Of a stretch of 61,204 bases of DNA, positions 25,450-33,085 are shown in pieces (positions within the stretch are counted from its first letter, which is position 1; every line of letters begins with the position of its first letter). The stretch covers positions 1-61,204 of the forward strand of contig JAJTCJ010000023.1 of assembly GCA_021323165.1 (NCBI GenBank), given 5' to 3'. The notes below the pieces were generated by a model. That model did no database searches, was not told where the DNA came from, and worked only from the letters and a program-made list of their open reading frames with translations. Source of the DNA: Bacteroidota bacterium (lineage in GTDB: Bacteria > Bacteroidota > Bacteroidia > 2-12-FULL-35-15). Both the position numbers and the translations under genes were made by a program.

Positions 25450-26766
25450 ATGATAAAAAAAATCTTACTCTCATACTTTTCGCTGTTTATATCTTTTATT
25501 ACCATAACTGCGCAAACAGCTCCAAAACAAAAACAACTTCCATCCGTAGCTCTTGGTCTTGGAATTCTTTCCTTTAACGGTGATGTTGGTAACGGGGTTA
25601 ATCTGAGTTCATTCAGCAGAATAAGAGGAGGATACAACCTGGTTATCGAACAACGTGTCGGTAAATATATTGGAGTATCGCTCAACGGTTTGTATGGTAC
25701 CCTTGCTGACAGCGATAACATAAAGAACAGCAACAGGAATTTCGAAACAAAAATAATTCAAGGTGATCTTAATCTTGTTATTCATTTTGATAATGACCTT
25801 GTTTTCAAAAGATCAAGTGCATTTGCTCCGTATTTATCTGCCGGAGTTGGATACCTGATGTTTGATCCCTACGGAGACATGGTAGATAAGAACGGTAAAA
25901 AATATAACTATTGGTCAGATGGAACGATCCGTGATCTTTCTGAGACAGATACCAACTCTACTTCCGCTAAAATTATTCAGCGGGATTATAAATACGAAAC
26001 ACAGCTGAAGGATTCAACGGTTAATTATACCAGAAGTACTATTTCAATTCCGCTTACACTGGGCTTTAATCTTAAACTGTCTGACAATATAGGAATCAAC
26101 CTGGCTGCAACGTACAACCTAACAATGTCTGATTATTTAGATAATTACAAAGTGGGAGGAAATGATAATTATCTCTTTGCTCATGTTGCTTTGAAATATA
26201 GTTTCGGCAAGCCTTACGATGACAGTCCTCAAATGTATCAGTCTGTGGATTTTTCATCACTTGAAAAACTTGATACCGATAACGATGGTGTTAATGATAA
26301 TGATGACCGTTGTCCGGGAACTCCAAAAGATGTGAAGGTGAGTAATCGCGGTTGTCCTTTAGATGATGATGAGGATGGTGTTCCGGATTATCGTGATAAA
26401 GAACCAAAAACAGTAACAGGAGCTCTTGTTGATGAGAATGGAGTTACAGTAACTGATAAAGCAATAGCAGACAAACAGGCTCAATGGGATTCTCTCGCAA
26501 CCGAAAGAAGTGAATTGTTCAATGAAAACCCAAGCCTTGCTTATCTTAAAAGTGTTGATGAAAAAGCAGCTGAACTAAGAAAGGCTAATCCGAATGCAGC
26601 GGCTTACAGTAAGATCCCAGCTGCTTTGAAGCCGGCAGATAAAAATAATGACGGTTATATTTCTTCAGAAGAGATTGCTATGGCAATTGACTCATTCTTT
26701 GAAGGAGAATCAGCATTCACTGTTGAAAGATTGAATGACCTTATAGATTATTTCTTTGAACAATAA
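25450..26766 (+). CDS. outer-membrane beta-barrel protein with thrombospondin type 3 repeat and EF-hand
   Basis: The signal peptide (MIKKILLSYFSLFISFITITAQ) is followed by an OmpA-like eight-stranded barrel of about 250 residues, starting LGLGILSFNGDVGNG. A calcium-binding thrombospondin-3 module follows (DTDNDGVNDNDDRCPGTP, then RGCPLDDDEDGVPD). Near the C-terminus is an EF-hand-like loop (DKNNDGYISSEE), beyond a helical linker. There is no OmpA peptidoglycan-binding domain at the end. The barrel, thrombospondin and linker arrangement is repeated in the neighbour at 28362. The likely role is a Ca2+-stabilised outer-membrane structural protein; the exact function is unknown. Confidence 0.82.
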   Translation: MIKKILLSYFSLFISFITITAQTAPKQKQLPSVALGLGILSFNGDVGNGVNLSSFSRIRGGYNLVIEQRVGKYIGVSLNGLYGTLADSDNIKNSNRNFETKIIQGDLNLVIHFDNDLVFKRSSAFAPYLSAGVGYLMFDPYGDMVDKNGKKYNYWSDGTIRDLSETDTNSTSAKIIQRDYKYETQLKDSTVNYTRSTISIPLTLGFNLKLSDNIGINLAATYNLTMSDYLDNYKVGGNDNYLFAHVALKYSFGKPYDDSPQMYQSVDFSSLEKLDTDNDGVNDNDDRCPGTPKDVKVSNRGCPLDDDEDGVPDYRDKEPKTVTGALVDENGVTVTDKAIADKQAQWDSLATERSELFNENPSLAYLKSVDEKAAELRKANPNAAAYSKIPAALKPADKNNDGYISSEEIAMAIDSFFEGESAFTVERLNDLIDYFFEQ

Positions 26767-26794
26767 ATTAATCAGAAACTAATACAATAAACAT

Positions 26795-28210
26795 ATGTTA
26801 AAATACGGAGCACTTTTATTCAACACGATCGCATTGTTGATTTATCAGTTTTTCTTTGCTGATACTGTATCTATTACACAAAAGATACCTTCAAGTGCGA
26901 AACCTGAAACAGAGTTTACTGTAGAATTAACAATTAGCAAAGGGGCTACCAGCGGATTTGCAAAACTTCAGCAGGATCTGCCAGAAGGCTTTACTGCGGT
27001 TCAGGATGATAATAACGGGGCATCTTTTACTTTCAGTAATCAGGCAGTTAAATTTATCTGGATGTCTCTTCCAAGTGATAAAGAGTTCAAGATAAAGTAC
27101 AAAGTAAAAGTAGCTGCAGGTGTTAGCGGGGATAAAATATTAGGAGGCAAATTCTCTTACGTTGTGGATAATGTAAAACAATCAGTTGACATTACTCCTG
27201 CAACAATTAATATTGAAGGAGCTACTCCAGTGGCTACAAATACAACCACTCCAACCACCACTGATAATGCAAATACAAATACTACCACAACAACAGACAA
27301 TGCAGCCACTGCAACAGTGCCTGCAACAACAACAGCTAATGAACCCTCTCCTATTACCTGCGTTCGTAAAGCCCCTGAAAATGTTACAGGTGATTTTACT
27401 GTAGATATTACTATAAACAAAGGAAACATCAGTGGATTTGCTAAATTACTTGAAACCCTGCCGGCAGGATTCACTGCAACCCAAGGTGAATTACAGGGTG
27501 CATCTTTTAGTTTTAATGAAAGTGAGGGAAAAGTAAAATTTGTTTGGGTATCAATGCCTGCAATGTCTGAGTTCAAGATCAGCTATAAAGTAAAAGTTCC
27601 TGCAGGTGTTAGCGGTTCAAAAACACTCGATGGAGTATTTTCTTATATAGAGAACGATGAAACTAAGAAATATACAATTACACCAACAACGGTTAATTTC
27701 GGTGGAGCAATTGCTGATAACTCAACAACTACTACTACACCTGTAGATAACACAACTAAAACACCTGTAACTTCTGATCAAACCAACAACACAACTACAA
27801 CAACAAATAACAGTACTACCAACACTGAAGTTGTTAAAACAACGCCTAAAACAACTGAACCTGTCTCAAGCAATACAGATAACTCGACAAAAAACCTGTC
27901 AGCGAATAATATTCCGGCTCCTCAGGGAAATGTAAATTACAAAGTTCAGATCGCAGCATTAAAAAACCCGGTAAATGCAGATCAATTAGCTGCACGTTTT
28001 AATATCAATCAGCGTGTTGACCAGGAAATGTCTGAAGGATTTACGAAATATCTAGTTGGTTCTCATCCTGAGTATAAATCCGCAAGAGATGCTCGCGAAA
28101 ATGTTAAATCAAAAGGTGTGAATGACGCTTTTGTTACCGCATACAATAGCGGAAAGCGCATAACAGTGCAGGAAGCATTAATGATCACAAGTCAGAAGTG
28201 GTATAGATAG
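26795..28210 (+). CDS. exported protein with two repeated beta domains and a C-terminal SPOR domain
   Basis: An N-terminal signal (LLFNTIALLIYQFFFAD) precedes two homologous modules. The first, about residues 27-140, contains SGFAKLQQDLPEGFTAVQ and KIKYKVKVAAGVSGDK; the second, about 190-300, has SGFAKLLETLPAGFTATQ and KISYKVKVPAGVSGSK. Thr/Asn-rich linkers follow each. The C-terminal 80 residues are a SPOR fold (VNYKVQIAALKNPVNADQLA), which in other bacteria binds denuded peptidoglycan at division sites. A SPOR-type peptidoglycan-binding role is therefore likely. The internal duplication is direct and strongly conserved. It lies between two barrel proteins and looks co-transcribed with the first. 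Confidence 0.75.
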   Translation: MLKYGALLFNTIALLIYQFFFADTVSITQKIPSSAKPETEFTVELTISKGATSGFAKLQQDLPEGFTAVQDDNNGASFTFSNQAVKFIWMSLPSDKEFKIKYKVKVAAGVSGDKILGGKFSYVVDNVKQSVDITPATINIEGATPVATNTTTPTTTDNANTNTTTTTDNAATATVPATTTANEPSPITCVRKAPENVTGDFTVDITINKGNISGFAKLLETLPAGFTATQGELQGASFSFNESEGKVKFVWVSMPAMSEFKISYKVKVPAGVSGSKTLDGVFSYIENDETKKYTITPTTVNFGGAIADNSTTTTTPVDNTTKTPVTSDQTNNTTTTTNNSTTNTEVVKTTPKTTEPVSSNTDNSTKNLSANNIPAPQGNVNYKVQIAALKNPVNADQLAARFNINQRVDQEMSEGFTKYLVGSHPEYKSARDARENVKSKGVNDAFVTAYNSGKRITVQEALMITSQKWYR

Positions 28211-28232
28211 TGTTTCGTAGATTAAACCCTCG

Positions 28233-28271
28233 CTCAATTTAACATCAGGATTATGTTAAATTGAGTTTTTT
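28233..28271 (+). terminator. Rho-independent terminator
   Basis: CTCAATTTAACAT and ATGTTAAATTGAG pair perfectly over 13 bases around a seven-base loop, followed by TTTTTT. It follows the SPOR protein gene, so the next gene is likely transcribed separately. Confidence 0.85.
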
Positions 28272-28273
28272 GT

Positions 28274-28281
28274 TATATTTG
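28274..28281 (+). promoter_or_regulatory. candidate -7 promoter element, near-leaderless
   Basis: TATATTTG matches TAnnTTTG and lies directly after the terminator. It ends six bases before the ATG at 28288, so a transcript from it would start at or almost at that ATG. No -33 TTG is found at normal spacing. Confidence 0.4.
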
Positions 28282-28287
28282 TGTATA

Positions 28288-28353
28288 ATGGTAAAAAGAT
28301 TTAAGATTATTACATTTTTATTACTATTGGGCTACTCCAGCTTTGCAGATTAG
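28288..28353 (+). pseudogene. detached signal peptide of the barrel/SPOR protein
   Basis: This short frame encodes MVKRFKIITFLLLLGYSSFAD, an evident signal peptide, and stops at TAG 28351-28353. The mature protein continues in another frame as LGTGMFSFYGDL, which aligns with LGLGILSFNGDV of the paralogue at 25450. One missing base near 28349-28351 would restore a single gene. It may be a mutation or an assembly error. Confidence 0.6.
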
Positions 28354-28361
28354 GTACAGGA

Positions 28362-30497
28362 ATGTTTTCTTTTTACGGAGATTTGAATCATAAAAAATTT
28401 CAAAATCCATCAGTTAGTCGATTAGCATATGAACTGATCGTATCTCAACGATTCAACGATTACCTCCAGTTTAATTTTTATGTGTTATTCGGCCAGTTAG
28501 GAGCCAATGAACGAATGGTTGGTGATGGCAGAAATCTTAATTTTAATTCACATATACGTGCTGGGGGGGTTAATCTCCAGTACGATTTCGGCAATTTTTT
28601 GCCTAAAGACAGATGGGCGAGCCCATATATCACACTTGGGATCGAATCATTCGAATTTCTTTCCAAAACAGATTTGATCAACCAGGATGGTTACAGATAC
28701 AACTATTGGTCCGATGGTACTATACGCAACTTACCGGAAAATGATCTTAATGCTGCAAATGCAATAGAAATTCAAAGAGATTACACTTATGAAACTGATA
28801 TCAGAACTCAGAACGCTGATGGCTTTGGAAAATATGCAGAACGTTCATGGGCTGTTCCGGTAGGTGCAGGTGCTATTATGAAAATCAATGATTACTGGAC
28901 TTTCCGTATAGGTGCAACAATGCATTTTACATTTACAGATTACATTGATGGTGTAACTGCTAAAAGTAAAGGCAACAGAACAGGAAACAGTCAGAATGAT
29001 AATTTCATGATGAGTTCCTTTTCTCTTCATTATAACCTTGGAACAAAAAAGAAAAGTGAAGAAGCTCTTGAAGAAGAGAGTTTCAATGATGTTGATTTTT
29101 TTGCTCTTGATCTTGAAGACTTTGATAAAGACGGGGTTCCTGACACTAAGGATTCCTGCCAGGGAACGCCTGCAGGAACGCCTGTTGATGCATTTGGCTG
29201 CCCGTTGGATGAAGATGGAGATGGTGTACCTGATAATTCTGATGATGAACCTTCCACTCCTAAAGGTGTGCTTGTTGATATCCGTGGGGTAACATTAAAT
29301 GATTCAACTATCGCTTACCAATACAGCGTATTTTCTGATTCCACGGGAATGTATGCTAAAGTAGAACATCATGATCATAATGGTAATGTTTTTAAGAACC
29401 CGGCTTTACAAAAAGAATATACAGTTGAATTGGGAACCTTTAAAAAAGGCCTGCCCCCCGAATTAATGACTAAGTTTCTAAGTATTAATGATATTTCCAG
29501 TACTCAGCTCGATGATTCTACCACTATATACACTGCAGGAAAATTCCCTGATCTTTTATCAGCAGAAAAAAGAAAACAGGAGCTTGTTAATCAAGGGTTA
29601 ACTGAATCTAAAGTTGTATATAAACAGAATGGTAAATTCTATGATGCTCCAAAATATGGATCCAATAATACTTCTCTTGCAGTAAACGGAGGCAACAATA
29701 ACAATAACAATAACAATAACAATAACAATAACAATAACAATAACAATAACACCAATAATAACAATAATAACAATAATAACAATACTAATACTAACAATAA
29801 CCATAACAGCAATACCAGCACTTCCAACCCTATCACAAATAATTCTAGTAACAAAAATGCCGGGAATAATTCCAATAGCTCAAATACTTCTTCCAATCCT
29901 GAAATTGATCAAAGCGGGATTGTCCTTCGCGTACAATTAGGTGCTTATCGTAATCGTTTATCTAAAAAAGTATTTAAAGATATTACTGATCTTATTGAAA
30001 TTAAAACAGAAGACGGTTTGTTTAAGTACCTGACCGGATCATTTACAAATTTCGATGCCGCAGCGAAACACAAAGTTGAAATGATCTTAAAAGGTTATAA
30101 CGGTGCTTTTATTGCAGCTTACAAAGACGGAAAGAGAATATCGCTTGCAGAAGCCGGAGCGACCATGCCTAAAAAAGGTGAAAGTCCTGAAGTTTCAGAC
30201 AGCAGCGCTATGAATGGAGCTAACAAAAACCTTGTAATTTTTAAAGTACAGGTTGGTGCTTTTAAGAACGAACCTCCTGCTGAAAAACAAGCTCAATTTG
30301 CCAAAGTTAAAGGTATAACCAAAGAAGTAACAGCTGCAGGTCTAAATCGCTATGTTGCCGGTGGTTTTAATGATTATAAATCAGCGGAAGCATATAAAGC
30401 GGAGCTAGTTAAAAACGGTATAACCGATGCCTTTGTTATTGCATTTTTCAATGGTGAATATATTACAATTCAGGAAGCCATCGAGCTTGCTAAATAA
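28362..30497 (+). CDS. outer-membrane barrel protein with thrombospondin-3 repeat and three SPOR-like domains (frame broken at signal peptide)
   Basis: The product begins inside the barrel domain (MFSFYGDLNHKKF), because its signal peptide (28288-28353) is out of frame. About 230 residues resemble the barrel of the paralogue at 25450, including NYWSDGTIRNLPENDLN. A thrombospondin-3 segment follows (DKDGVPDTKDSCQGTP). Then come three SPOR-like modules at roughly residues 350-425, 530-605 and 625-705 (EYTVELGTFKKG, LRVQLGAYRNR, FKVQVGAFKNE), with an Asn-only linker between the first two. Without the signal peptide the protein could not be exported, so either the frame break inactivates it or the sequence has an error. 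Function is inferred as outer-membrane/peptidoglycan attachment. Confidence 0.75.
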   Translation: MFSFYGDLNHKKFQNPSVSRLAYELIVSQRFNDYLQFNFYVLFGQLGANERMVGDGRNLNFNSHIRAGGVNLQYDFGNFLPKDRWASPYITLGIESFEFLSKTDLINQDGYRYNYWSDGTIRNLPENDLNAANAIEIQRDYTYETDIRTQNADGFGKYAERSWAVPVGAGAIMKINDYWTFRIGATMHFTFTDYIDGVTAKSKGNRTGNSQNDNFMMSSFSLHYNLGTKKKSEEALEEESFNDVDFFALDLEDFDKDGVPDTKDSCQGTPAGTPVDAFGCPLDEDGDGVPDNSDDEPSTPKGVLVDIRGVTLNDSTIAYQYSVFSDSTGMYAKVEHHDHNGNVFKNPALQKEYTVELGTFKKGLPPELMTKFLSINDISSTQLDDSTTIYTAGKFPDLLSAEKRKQELVNQGLTESKVVYKQNGKFYDAPKYGSNNTSLAVNGGNNNNNNNNNNNNNNNNNNNTNNNNNNNNNNTNTNNNHNSNTSTSNPITNNSSNKNAGNNSNSSNTSSNPEIDQSGIVLRVQLGAYRNRLSKKVFKDITDLIEIKTEDGLFKYLTGSFTNFDAAAKHKVEMILKGYNGAFIAAYKDGKRISLAEAGATMPKKGESPEVSDSSAMNGANKNLVIFKVQVGAFKNEPPAEKQAQFAKVKGITKEVTAAGLNRYVAGGFNDYKSAEAYKAELVKNGITDAFVIAFFNGEYITIQEAIELAK
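29694..29806 (+). repeat. AACAAT tandem repeat encoding poly-asparagine
   Basis: The tract consists mostly of AAC AAT hexamers, then AAT AAC and ACT variants. It encodes a run of about 40 Asn and Thr residues between two SPOR-like modules. Unit length is six, so copy-number change would alter linker length without breaking frame. Confidence 0.75.
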
Positions 30498-30513
30498 ATG
30501 TGATTACTGGCAT

Positions 30514-30521
30514 TATCTTTG
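30514..30521 (+). promoter_or_regulatory. candidate -7 promoter element upstream of the Thr/Lys-rich protein
   Basis: TATCTTTG matches TAnnTTTG and ends 27 bases before the ATG at 30549. A TTG 24 bases upstream is slightly too far for the best consensus. Confidence 0.4.
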
Positions 30522-30548
30522 TAAAATTTCTGTGCTAAAAATCTACAA

Positions 30549-30935
30549 ATGAAAACAATTCTAAACTTTGCATTAACGTCTTGCGGTATTGTTCTTTGTT
30601 TAGGTCTTAACGCTCAGACTTCAACCAAAACTACCACAAATGAAACTCAGGTAACTGGAACAAACGCTCCAACTGGAACAACCACTTCGACTGCTCCACC
30701 AACTGAAATTAAACAGGAGCCTGTAAAACAGGAAGAAAAAAAATCCACCAAAACCTCTGAGATCAAAGCTGCATCAGGCAATTCAAATTCTTCCAAATCT
30801 GATTCAAAAACTGATGCTCCCGCTGGAACTCAAAAAATGGCGATAACGGAACAAGGAGTTGACAAATCAAAGAAAAAACAAAAATCTACACAAAAAACTA
30901 ATCCACCAACTCCTGCTCCTGCAGCAGAAAAGTAA
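30549..30935 (+). CDS. secreted low-complexity Thr/Lys-rich protein
   Basis: The 128-residue product has a signal peptide (about residues 1-22, ending LNAQ). The rest is Thr-, Lys-, Ser- and Pro-rich, without predicted folded domains (GTTTSTAPPTEIKQEPVKQE). It ends in a PAPAAEK tail. It may be a periplasmic disordered linker or an envelope charge-rich peptide. It shares its Thr-rich composition with the linkers of the upstream SPOR proteins, but no sequence family was recognised. A terminator follows directly. Confidence 0.6.
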   Translation: MKTILNFALTSCGIVLCLGLNAQTSTKTTTNETQVTGTNAPTGTTTSTAPPTEIKQEPVKQEEKKSTKTSEIKAASGNSNSSKSDSKTDAPAGTQKMAITEQGVDKSKKKQKSTQKTNPPTPAPAAEK

Positions 30936-30957
30936 AGGCCCGAAAGGGCTTTTTTTA
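30934..30957 (+). terminator. Rho-independent terminator
   Basis: AAAGGCCC, loop GAAA and GGGCTTTT (one G-T pair) form the stem, followed by further T. It overlaps the stop of the Thr/Lys-rich gene. Confidence 0.85.
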
Positions 30958-31011
30958 GGTATTGTTTGAAATCTATGCCACCCATAATATCGTAAATAAA
31001 GAAAAACACTG

Positions 31012-31671
31012 ATGAAAAAACTATTTCTGATATTATATGTTATATCATTTAACTCAGGATTCATTTCCTGTGCGCAAAAAAAAACAGAGCATACCGATAA
31101 GGATCAGTCGCTTGACGAAACTATAAAAAACACACAAAATATGGATACAGCAACCTTTGGAGCCGGATGTTTTTGGTGCGTAGAAGCACAATTTCAATTA
31201 TTGGATGGTGTAATTTCAGTTCAATCTGGTTATTCAGGCGGTACCGTTAAAAATCCTGAATATAAAGAAGTTTGTAACGGGACAACCGGACATGCTGAAG
31301 TTGTGCAGATAGTATTTGACGAAACAAAAATATCATACGATGAAATGCTTGCCGCTTTTTGGCAAACACATGACCCTACACAGCTAAACCGCCAGGGAAA
31401 TGATATTGGGACACAATACCGCTCAGTAATATTCTATCATAATGAGAAACAAAAAGAGCTTGCTGAAAAATATAAGAAGGAACTTAATGAATCAGGTGCA
31501 TGGGATAAACCGGTTGTTACTGAGATAAGTCCAATCATCAATTTTTATAAAGCAGAAGAACATCATCAGAACTATTATAATGAGAATGGCGATCAACCGT
31601 ATTGCAGCTATGTTATTCAACCTAAAGTAGAGAAGTTCCGAAAAGTCTTTAAAGAAAAGCTTAAACATTAA
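31012..31671 (+). CDS. msrA: peptide-methionine (S)-S-oxide reductase, lipoprotein form
   Basis: This enzyme reduces the S epimer of methionine sulfoxide in damaged proteins. The catalytic motif GAGCFWCVEAQFQ and further typical motifs are present (SGYSGGTVKNPEYKEVCNGTTGHAEVVQ and NRQGNDIGTQYRS). The N-terminus has a lipobox, GFISC (Cys20), so the protein is predicted to be outer- or inner-membrane anchored and to act in the periplasm. The catalytic domain covers roughly residues 45-215. The gene is followed by a strong terminator. MsrB is not fused to it or nearby. Confidence 0.95.
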   Translation: MKKLFLILYVISFNSGFISCAQKKTEHTDKDQSLDETIKNTQNMDTATFGAGCFWCVEAQFQLLDGVISVQSGYSGGTVKNPEYKEVCNGTTGHAEVVQIVFDETKISYDEMLAAFWQTHDPTQLNRQGNDIGTQYRSVIFYHNEKQKELAEKYKKELNESGAWDKPVVTEISPIINFYKAEEHHQNYYNENGDQPYCSYVIQPKVEKFRKVFKEKLKH

Positions 31672-31677
31672 ACATTA

Positions 31678-31717
31678 AAAAAAAAACACCAATAGAAAAT
31701 CTAATGGTGTTTTTTTA
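31678..31717. terminator. bidirectional terminator after msrA
   Basis: AAAAAACACCA and TGGTGTTTTTT form an 11-pair stem with a 13-base loop, and A/T runs flank both sides. It could serve both msrA and the minus-strand small gene at 31729-31842. Confidence 0.85.
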
Positions 31718-31728
31718 TTAGAGTTAAT

Positions 31729-31842
31729 TTATTTGCTCGGATGAGCAAACTCTTTAAATTGTGAAATTGAGTTGATGCTGTAAGATTTAGCAATGTGCTG
31801 TATAATCGCAACTACAATAAATACAGCCAGAATCGCTTTCAT
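31729..31842 (-). CDS. small membrane protein, 37 aa
   Basis: The product begins with a hydrophobic helix of about 15 residues (MKAILAVFIVVAIIQHIA) and ends in a polar tail (SQFKEFAHPSK). It has a purine-rich GGAAAGG a few bases upstream of the ATG, an unusually Shine-Dalgarno-like leader for this window. A TAACTTTG -7 element lies upstream (31882-31889). It is alone between two convergent genes, with the shared terminator on its 3' side. This arrangement of promoter, leader and terminator favours a real, separately expressed gene. No family is recognised. Confidence 0.55.
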   Translation of the reverse strand: MKAILAVFIVVAIIQHIAKSYSINSISQFKEFAHPSK

Positions 31843-31881
31843 AATTTTACCTTTCCTTTCGTTTAATTAATTACTCTTACA

Positions 31882-31889
31882 CAAAGTTA
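31882..31889 (-). promoter_or_regulatory. -7 promoter element for the 37-residue membrane protein
   Basis: On the minus strand the octamer is TAACTTTG, the same one as at 7081 and 58780. It ends 39 bases before the ATG at 31842. No TTG sits at the optimum -33 spacing. Confidence 0.45.
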
Positions 31890-31950
31890 AATTATTAAAC
31901 TCCGGTATTACCGTGAATTCGGTGAAAGGATCAATTCTATTGCTTAAGAA

Positions 31951-33042
31951 CTACTCTTCTATTTTATTTGTCGTGGCATAACCGCGCCATTTCGCAATAA
32001 CCGCCTGCATATCATCAGGAAGTTCTGAATCGAAATTCATGTACTTACCACTGATCGGATGATTAAATCCTAGTGATTTGGCATGAAGGGCATGCCTCGG
32101 CATTAGCTCAAAACAATTTTCTACGAACTGCTTATATTTAGCAAAGGTAGTTCCTTTAAGGATCCTGTCACCCCCGTAAGTATCATCATTAAAAAGTGAA
32201 TGACCAATATGCTGCATATGAGCCCTGATCTGATGAGTACGACCCGTTTCTAACTTACATTCAATTAATGAAACATATCCGAATCGTTCAAGGACTTTGT
32301 AATGAGTAACAGCATGCTTTCCATATTCACTATCCTCAGGAAATACATCCATTAGCTTCCTGTCTTTTAAATGCCTGCCGATGTTTCCTACCACTGTTCC
32401 ATTCTCTTCCTGAAAATCACCCCATACAAGCGCTATATATTTACGATCCATATTGCGATCAAAAAAATCTTTGGCTAAGCGGGTCATGGCAAGTTCACTC
32501 TTTGCGACAACCATTATTCCGCTGGTGTTTTTATCGAGTCTATGAACGAGACCCGGCCTTAAGTTTGGAGTGACCTTACTTTCAGAAAGATCTTCCGTTT
32601 CAGGAACTTTACTAATCGGTAAATTCTGAAAGTGATATACAAGCGCATTCACCAGCGTACCCTTATAATTTCCGTAACCTGGATGTACTACCATTCCGGG
32701 CTTTTTATTAATGATTATAAGCGCGTCATCTTCATATACAATATCGATTGGAATATTCTGAGGGATGAGTTCTATTTCTCTTGGAGGATGAGAAAAAACG
32801 ACTGTAATAACATCATGAGGTTTTACCTTGTAATTTGATTTAACAGGCTTGTCATTTACCAGAATATTCCCATTTTCAGCAGCCTGCTGGATCTTACTAC
32901 GGGTGGCATGTTCAATTCTGTTCATCAGAAATTTATCGATCCTGAGAAGAGATTGTCCTTTATCGGTGGTTATTTTAAAATGCTCAAAGAGACCTTGTTC
33001 CTCTTCTTCCTGCTCATCCTGCAAATCTGGTTCTTCGTTCAT
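31951..33042 (-). CDS. rluD: 23S rRNA pseudouridine synthase, RluA/RluD family
   Basis: This isomerises specific uridines in large-subunit rRNA to pseudouridine. An S4 RNA-binding domain spans about residues 30-95 (LRIDKFLMNRIEHATRSKIQ). The RluA catalytic domain follows, with the active-site Asp in GLVHRLDKNTSGIMV (about Asp170). The strongly acidic N-terminus (DLQDEQEEEEQG) is variable in the family. At 363 residues it fits RluD. The order rluD, PASTA protein and ddl in this region is typical of Bacteroidota; here a T9SS cargo gene is inserted between rluD and the PASTA gene. RluC or TruC is less likely but not excluded. Confidence 0.92.
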   Translation of the reverse strand: MNEEPDLQDEQEEEEQGLFEHFKITTDKGQSLLRIDKFLMNRIEHATRSKIQQAAENGNILVNDKPVKSNYKVKPHDVITVVFSHPPREIELIPQNIPIDIVYEDDALIIINKKPGMVVHPGYGNYKGTLVNALVYHFQNLPISKVPETEDLSESKVTPNLRPGLVHRLDKNTSGIMVVAKSELAMTRLAKDFFDRNMDRKYIALVWGDFQEENGTVVGNIGRHLKDRKLMDVFPEDSEYGKHAVTHYKVLERFGYVSLIECKLETGRTHQIRAHMQHIGHSLFNDDTYGGDRILKGTTFAKYKQFVENCFELMPRHALHAKSLGFNHPISGKYMNFDSELPDDMQAVIAKWRGYATTNKIEE

Positions 33043-33085
33043 ATTAGTTGGAACTTAAATAATTATTAAAACCCGACTCTTCAGG

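Noticed and set aside
29694-29806. CRISPR-like or phase-switch repeat
   Set aside because: The unit is six bases with no spacers and lies inside a coding frame, so it is a simple-sequence repeat and cannot switch frame.
29598-29896. Leu/Val-rich minus-strand ORFs opposite the Asn tract
   Set aside because: They are simply the complement of the AACAAT repeat, which reads as poly-hydrophobic; no start, promoter or composition supports a gene.
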